A DNA stretch of 64,000 nucleotides from Gelria sp. Kuro-4 (lineage in GTDB: Bacteria > Bacillota > DTU030 > DUMP01), in NCBI RefSeq assembly GCF_019668485.1, contig NZ_AP024619.1, forward strand, positions 1,673,001 through 1,737,000, given 5' to 3'. The position numbers and the translations under genes were made by a program. The notes below the pieces were generated by a model, which was not told where the DNA came from, did not search any database, and saw only the letters and a program-made list of their open reading frames with translations. The first letter of the stretch is position 1, and every line of letters starts with the position of its first letter. Shown one piece after another: positions 59,977 through 64,000 of this stretch.

Positions 59977-60459
59977 TTGAGGGAAGTACGCCGGGTGGGG
60001 ATGGCAGACCTGGCGGTGGGGAAAAGCCCGGTGGTACTCATGACCATCGGTTTGGGCTCGTGCGTCGGCGTGGCGCTTTATGACCCCCGGGCGCGCATCG
60101 GCGGGCTGGCCCACATCATGCTGCCGCAGGCCGATGGCGCAGCCGTGTCCAATCCGGCCAAGTTTGCCGATACCGCTCTACCCCTATTAGTGCGCAACCT
60201 GGAAGCCCTGGGGGCTGTGGCCGGGCGTTTAACCGCCAAGGTAGCCGGCGGGGCGCAGATGTTTCAGCTGGCCCGGCCCACGGAGACGATGCGCATCGGC
60301 GAACGCAACACGGCGGCGGTACTGGCGTGGCTGCGGGCGGCCGGCATCCCCCTCTTGGCCCAGGACACGGGGGGCAACTGGGGCCGTACCGTGGAGCTCG
60401 ACACGGAAACCGGGGAACTACTGGTGCGGACCATCACCCACGGGGAAAAGACGCTGTAA
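59977..60459 (+). CDS. cheD: Chemoreceptor glutamine deamidase CheD
   Basis: A 160-residue CheD. Catalytic Cys29 (IGLGSCVGVALYD) and His46 (GGLAHIMLP), with KVAGGAQMF and IGERNTAAV. Start TTG 59977 after TTAAGG. Deamidates receptors and stimulates CheC. Confidence 0.94.
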   Translation: MREVRRVGMADLAVGKSPVVLMTIGLGSCVGVALYDPRARIGGLAHIMLPQADGAAVSNPAKFADTALPLLVRNLEALGAVAGRLTAKVAGGAQMFQLARPTETMRIGERNTAAVLAWLRAAGIPLLAQDTGGNWGRTVELDTETGELLVRTITHGEKTL

Positions 60460-60494
60460 GCGCGGGGCGCGTCACCGGAAAGGGAGTGACGCTG

Positions 60495-61301
60495 GTGGAC
60501 CACGAGGACCTTTGGCGGCGTTATAAAGAGAACAAGGATCATGCGGCTTGGGAGGCCTTGGTGGAGCTTTACGCACCGCTGGTCAAGCATGTGGCCGCCC
60601 GGTTGCGGCTTGTCCTGCCGGCGCACGTGGAGTTCGAAGACCTGCTGGGAAGCGGTGTCTTTGGGCTGCTCTCCGCCCTGGAACGCTTTGAGCCCGAGCG
60701 GGGCATTAAGTTTGAAACCTTTGCCACAACCCGTATCCGAGGGGCGATTCTCGACAGCCTCCGGGCGGCGGATTGGGCGCCCCGTTCCATCCGCCAGCGC
60801 GAGCGACGCCTGGCTCAGGCTTACGCCAAGCTGGAACGGCGGCTGGGCCGCCCGGCCTCGGCGCGGGAGGTGTGCCAGGAACTGGGTTTAACTTTAAAGG
60901 AGCTTAAGACACTGGAGCGCGAGGTGAGCCAGGCCGCACTTTTGTCCCTGGACGCTGCTTTAAAGGGGCCGGAAGAAGGCGAAACCGTCGCCTTGGGCGC
61001 TAAGATCGCCGCCGAGCAGGGTGATCCGCTAATGGCTTTGGAACAGGAGGAGAAGAAACGGCTCCTGGCGGAGGCCGTCAGCGGGCTGCCGGAGAAGGAA
61101 CGGCTGGTGGTGACGTTGTATTACTATGAAGACCTTAACATCAAGGAGATTGCCCAGCTTCTCAAGGTGACCGAGTCCCGGATCTCACAGCTGCACTCCC
61201 GGGCGGTGATCCGGCTGCGCAGCAAGCTCAGCAATTACACCGAAGAACTGGAGCTCGGCCTGCGCGCCCGGCCGGCGCGGGCGGCGGGCGAACGGAACTG
61301 A
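60495..61301 (+). CDS. fliA: Flagellar RNA polymerase sigma factor FliA/SigD
   Basis: A 268-residue sigma-28: region 2 (LVKHVAARLRLVLPAHVEFEDLLGSGVFGLLSALERFEPERGIKFETFATTRIRGAILDSLR), region 3, and region 4 helix-turn-helix (LNIKEIAQLLKVTESRISQLHSRAV). GTG 60495 is eight bases after GGAAAGGGAG. It transcribes late flagellar genes such as flagellin, which are not in this window. The anti-sigma flgM is not here. Confidence 0.94.
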   Translation: MDHEDLWRRYKENKDHAAWEALVELYAPLVKHVAARLRLVLPAHVEFEDLLGSGVFGLLSALERFEPERGIKFETFATTRIRGAILDSLRAADWAPRSIRQRERRLAQAYAKLERRLGRPASAREVCQELGLTLKELKTLEREVSQAALLSLDAALKGPEEGETVALGAKIAAEQGDPLMALEQEEKKRLLAEAVSGLPEKERLVVTLYYYEDLNIKEIAQLLKVTESRISQLHSRAVIRLRSKLSNYTEELELGLRARPARAAGERN

Positions 61302-61319
61302 GGAGGTGTGCGGGCTGCC

Positions 61320-61622
61320 ATGAAAGGGGTGGAGCTGCAGGTTTTGGTGCCGCGGCTGGAGGATGTAAGCCGGATCCAGCGGCGCGGCGATGAAGGAGCG
61401 GCGCAGGAGCGCTTCTCCGCCCAGCTCAACCAGCAGGTGGAAGAGCGCCGGCAAACCGTCCCCGAAACGGCAAAGACGGCCCAAGAACGGGTTTCCGACT
61501 CTACCCCGCGGGAAAGACGGCAGCAGCAGCCGGAAAGCCGAGCAGACAAACGCAGGCGGCCCCCGAAAGAAGAGGCCGAAACGCCGTCCGAACGGGGCCG
61601 GCGCCTGGATGTACGCGTTTAA
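61320..61622 (+). CDS. Hypothetical charged protein in the fliA cluster
   Basis: A 100-residue hydrophilic protein, rich in Arg, Glu and Gln, no membrane segment, mostly predicted disordered (QERFSAQLNQQVEERRQTV then many Arg/Pro/Glu). GAGGAGGTG lies ten bases before ATG 61320; a GTG at 61308 is too close to that site. It is between fliA and the SwrB-like gene, so probably flagellar or regulatory. No family recognised. Confidence 0.6.
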   Translation: MKGVELQVLVPRLEDVSRIQRRGDEGAAQERFSAQLNQQVEERRQTVPETAKTAQERVSDSTPRERRQQQPESRADKRRRPPKEEAETPSERGRRLDVRV

Positions 61623-61658
61623 GACGGGGACGGTGCAGCGAGGGAAGGAGGCGGCGCT

Positions 61659-62117
61659 GTGCAAGAAGTAGCGGTGCTCTTCGGGGCTGCAGTGGCCGGG
61701 TACGTCGGCGGCTGGTTGGCGTGGCATAAGACCCGGCGCCGCAATGAGCAAGAACTTAAGGAGGCGGTAGCGGCGCTGCTCTCTGAACTCACCCTTGCCG
61801 CGGCTCAAGCGACGGAACGGGTAAGCCGTGAACGCGCCAAACTGGAGGAGCTGCTGGCGGCCGCTTCCGGTGCGGCGCCCAACGGTGGAGCACCGGGGGC
61901 GGGCGGGGAGCGGGCTGCGGCCGCCGCGACCAGCCCGAAAGAGGTGGAAGAACAAAGCTTACCTGACCCGGTGCAGGCCAAGGTACTGGCCCTGGCCGCC
62001 CGCGGGCGGGAGCCTGTGGCGATAGCGCAGGAGCTGGGGCTGGGCCGCGGCGAGGTGGAATTAATACTGAACCTCAAAACCCTGGGCAGCTCCGGTAGCA
62101 GTAAAACCCCGGCCTAA
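61659..62117 (+). CDS. DUF6115 / SwrB-like membrane protein
   Basis: A 152-residue protein: an N-terminal membrane helix (residues 5-22), a coiled-coil stretch (30-68), an Ala/Gly linker and a C-terminal small helical motif VLALAARGREPVAIAQELGLGRGEVELIL resembling a helix-turn-helix. This layout and place between sigD and rpsB match Bacillus swrB, which promotes assembly of the flagellar C ring and export gate. GTG 61659 follows GGAGGCG. Moderate certainty. Confidence 0.68.
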   Translation: MQEVAVLFGAAVAGYVGGWLAWHKTRRRNEQELKEAVAALLSELTLAAAQATERVSRERAKLEELLAAASGAAPNGGAPGAGGERAAAAATSPKEVEEQSLPDPVQAKVLALAARGREPVAIAQELGLGRGEVELILNLKTLGSSGSSKTPA

Positions 62118-62171
62118 GGGCGGTAATAATATTGTCTCCGGCCGGCATAATATACCACGAGGTGGTAGAGA

Positions 62172-62699
62172 GTGCTGCCGATAGAGGCCGACCGGAGGCG
62201 CGGTTTCCGCCGGGGACTCATGCTGGGTTTCGGCCTGGGCCTTGGCTTTTCTTTTCTCTGCCTGGCCGCTGTCGTTGGGCGGGGTATAGTGCTCCACGTG
62301 CCGGCGGGGCCCCTGGCGCGGGCCTTAAGCGTTGAGGCCCAGGCTCGGCTTGAGGAAAGCCTGCCTTCGCTCCTCGGCACCGCCCGGGGCCGGGTGCCGG
62401 AATTAGTGCGCCCGGAGTTAAAGCGGCGCCTGACAACAGCTAAGATAGAGTTCTACGGTGTGAGCATTGCCGTGCCACCTGAGTCGCTCGGCGGCCTGGA
62501 GACATACCTGGTGGGCGTTGTAGAGCAGACCGTCGGCCGGGTTTTGGATGGCATGGCACGGGAGCTTACCGGCGAGGAAACAGCGACTCCATTATGCGAA
62601 TTTTTAGAGAAAACGTTGCGGCAGGATCTAAACGGTAAAATGTTGCGGGTGAGTCTGCCGGGCGGGTTGACGCTGCCGGTTACGGTGCAGGTGGAATAG
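62172..62699 (+). CDS. Hypothetical single-pass membrane protein
   Basis: A 175-residue protein with basic N terminus (EADRRRGFRRG), one membrane helix (residues 16-38) and an extracytoplasmic domain rich in amphipathic helices (LSVEAQARLEESLPSLL, VGVVEQTVGRVLDGMA), ending in a beta-like GGLTLPVTVQVE. GTG 62172 follows GAGGTGG. Not recognised. It lies after the flagellar cluster and just before the rpsB promoter, so its transcription may extend from fliA. Confidence 0.6.
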   Translation: MLPIEADRRRGFRRGLMLGFGLGLGFSFLCLAAVVGRGIVLHVPAGPLARALSVEAQARLEESLPSLLGTARGRVPELVRPELKRRLTTAKIEFYGVSIAVPPESLGGLETYLVGVVEQTVGRVLDGMARELTGEETATPLCEFLEKTLRQDLNGKMLRVSLPGGLTLPVTVQVE

Positions 62700-62729
62700 C
62701 AGCGTGCCGCCGCCGGCCGCCGTGCAATA

Positions 62730-62758
62730 TTGCTATGCCCGGCAATGTATGGTATACT
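62730..62758 (+). promoter_or_regulatory. Sigma-A promoter of rpsB-tsf
   Basis: TTGCTA at 62730-62735, a 17-base spacer, TATACT at 62753-62758. Transcription would start near 62765, leaving a leader of about 95 bases before rpsB, in which autoregulation by S2 could act. Confidence 0.78.
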
Positions 62759-62858
62759 ACTTCCGGTTAACACACACGCTCCCCGACCTGACCAGGCGTG
62801 CCGGCGACGGTCCCGGCCGGGAAAGACGGGGGCGGCGGAAGAACAAGGAGGTCAGTTT

Positions 62859-63566
62859 ATGGCAGTCATCACCATGAAACAGCTGTTGGAATCCGGTGTA
62901 CACTTCGGACACCAGACGCGGCGCTGGAACCCTAAGATGGCGGAGTATATTTTCACCGAGCGCAACGGTATCTACATCATCGACCTGCAGAAAACAGTGC
63001 GCAAGGTGGAAGAGGCGTACAATTTTGTACGCGACCTGGCGGCGCAGGGCGGGTCGATTCTGTTTGTCGGGACGAAAAAGCAGGCCCAGGAGTCGATCAA
63101 AGAGGAAGCCGAGCGCTGCGGCATGTACTATGTGAACGTGCGCTGGCTGGGCGGCATGCTGACCAATTACCAAACCATCAAGCAGCGTATCACGCGCCTG
63201 GAAGAACTGGAGAAGATGGAAACCGACGGCCTGTTCAGCGTGTTGCCTAAGAAAGAGGTTATGCAGCTTGAGGCGGAGAAGGAGCGCCTCAACAAGTACC
63301 TGGGCGGCATCAAGAATATGCCGGGGTTACCGCAGGCCCTGTACGTGGTTGACCCGCGCAAGGAACGGATCGCGGTGGCCGAGGCCCGCAAACTCGGGAT
63401 TCCGATTGTCGCTATTGTCGATACCAACTGTGACCCGGATGAAATTGACTACATTATCCCCGGCAACGACGATGCCATTCGGGCGGTAAAGCTGCTTACG
63501 TCCAAGATTGCCGACGCCGTACTGGAAGGCAAGCAGGGCGAGCAACTGGCAGAAGAAGCAGAGTAG
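62859..63566 (+). CDS. rpsB: 30S ribosomal protein S2
   Basis: A 235-residue S2. [47 protein letters not shown] and [34 protein letters not shown] are diagnostic. ATG 62859 follows AAGGAGG. It joins tsf as in most bacteria. Confidence 0.98.
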   Translation: MAVITMKQLLESGVHFGHQTRRWNPKMAEYIFTERNGIYIIDLQKTVRKVEEAYNFVRDLAAQGGSILFVGTKKQAQESIKEEAERCGMYYVNVRWLGGMLTNYQTIKQRITRLEELEKMETDGLFSVLPKKEVMQLEAEKERLNKYLGGIKNMPGLPQALYVVDPRKERIAVAEARKLGIPIVAIVDTNCDPDEIDYIIPGNDDAIRAVKLLTSKIADAVLEGKQGEQLAEEAE

Positions 63567-63574
63567 GGAAATGA

Positions 63575-63622
63575 GGTAGGGGTAGAGGCGGGGGTGAGAG
63601 GCCCTACCTACCCTTACTTTTT
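63575..63622 (+). terminator. Intercistronic terminator-like hairpin between rpsB and tsf
   Basis: GGTAGG plus TAG (63575-63585, two-base bulge) pairs with CTACCTACC (63604-63612), and a run of five T follows at 63618-63622. It may attenuate tsf relative to rpsB. Confidence 0.5.
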
Positions 63623-63645
63623 ATCATGTCAGGGAGGTAAGAAGA

Positions 63646-64000
63646 GTGGCAATAACAGCGGAGATGGTCAAGGCGCTCCGGGAAAAAACCGGCGCCGGTA
63701 TGATGGACTGCAAACGGGCCCTCCAGGAAACCGGCGGCGATATGGATAAAGCCACCGAGTACTTAAGGGAAAAAGGCCTGGCGGCCGCCGCCAAGCGGGC
63801 GGGCCGGACCGCCGCCGAAGGTCTCGTGGACGCCTATATCCACCTGGGCGGGAAGCTGGGTGTCCTGGTGGAGGTGAACTGCGAAACCGATTTTGTGGCC
63901 CGTACCCCGGAGTTCCGCGAGTTTGTGCGGGACATCGCCATGCAGGTAGCGGCTGCCAACCCGCAGTATTTGGCCAAGGAAGACGTACCGGCCGCGGTGC
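63646..64000 (+). CDS. tsf: Translation elongation factor Ts (N-terminal part)
   Basis: The gene starts at GTG 63646 after GGGAGGTAAGAAG and runs off the right edge after 118 codons. Residues 2-26 ([25 protein letters not shown]) contain the UBA-like domain, and [19 protein letters not shown] begins the core that contacts EF-Tu, so it is EF-Ts. It would recycle EF-Tu-GDP to GTP. Right part not visible. Confidence 0.97.
   Translation, partial: MAITAEMVKALREKTGAGMMDCKRALQETGGDMDKATEYLREKGLAAAAKRAGRTAAEGLVDAYIHLGGKLGVLVEVNCETDFVARTPEFREFVRDIAMQVAAANPQYLAKEDVPAAV

Noticed and set aside
62126-62160. AT-rich patch with CATAATATA before the 62172 gene as a promoter
   Set aside because: It has -10-like bases but no -35 at a workable distance.
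1-64000. CRISPR array, tRNA, rRNA or tmRNA
   Set aside because: I found no regularly spaced 25-40 base repeats, no cloverleaf-like segments with TTCGAATCC-type T arms in intergenic DNA, and no conserved rRNA or tmRNA segments.

Overview
This window looks like the chromosome of a thermophilic, spore-former-type Firmicute close to Moorella. The order topA-trmFO-xerC-hslV-hslU-codY-flgB and onward through fliA to rpsB-tsf is the fla/che arrangement of Bacillus and Clostridia. CodY, FliY, CheC and CheD are Gram-positive traits. The fhs-folD pair (formate-THF ligase, methylene-THF dehydrogenase/cyclohydrolase) fits a Wood-Ljungdahl acetogen. The core is GC-rich and uses GTG and TTG starts freely. 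The genus is inferred from gene content and order, not from a database match.

Bases 1-11,760 are an accessory catabolic region with visibly lower GC. First comes the end of a polyol/sugar operon (MDR dehydrogenase tail, SDR oxidoreductase, FGGY kinase, class II ketose-bisphosphate aldolase). A gap then holds a 5'-truncated IS1634-type transposase. Next is a regulated carboxylate operon: a GntR/FCD repressor behind three evenly spaced GTATAC boxes, a tripartite tricarboxylate transporter (tctC, tctB, tctA), a PanB-like aldolase, an Ldh2-type 2-hydroxyacid dehydrogenase and an RraA-like aldolase. This operon is the best candidate for an undescribed pathway. It looks like uptake and aldol cleavage of a branched hydroxy- or oxo-acid, possibly feeding one-carbon units to the tetrahydrofolate pool served by fhs and folD just downstream.

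Bases 11,900-14,460 hold fhs and folD. Bases 14,460-19,960 are a degraded, mobile-element-rich stretch: a structured segment ending in a strong terminator, a small DUF488 gene, a complete group IIC intron (ribozyme plus LtrA-type maturase) inserted just after a hairpin, and an IS110-family element whose 5' non-coding end can fold like a bridge RNA.

Bases 19,960-29,030 carry yifB/comM on the minus strand, a three-gene NHEJ cassette (Ku, LigD-type ligase, LigD-type polymerase), then dprA, topA and trmFO. A good sigma-A promoter precedes xerC-hslVU-codY, which ends at a textbook terminator. A c-di-GMP-I (GEMM) riboswitch with its own terminator-like expression platform then leads into about 29 kb of tightly packed flagellar and chemotaxis genes (flgB to fliA) plus three poorly characterised downstream genes. 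Many of these genes overlap or nearly touch. The cluster includes motAB, a receiver-less CheB and a PilZ protein, so c-di-GMP probably acts at both RNA and protein level. The window closes with a promoter, rpsB, an intercistronic hairpin and the start of tsf. I saw no rRNA, tRNA or CRISPR array.
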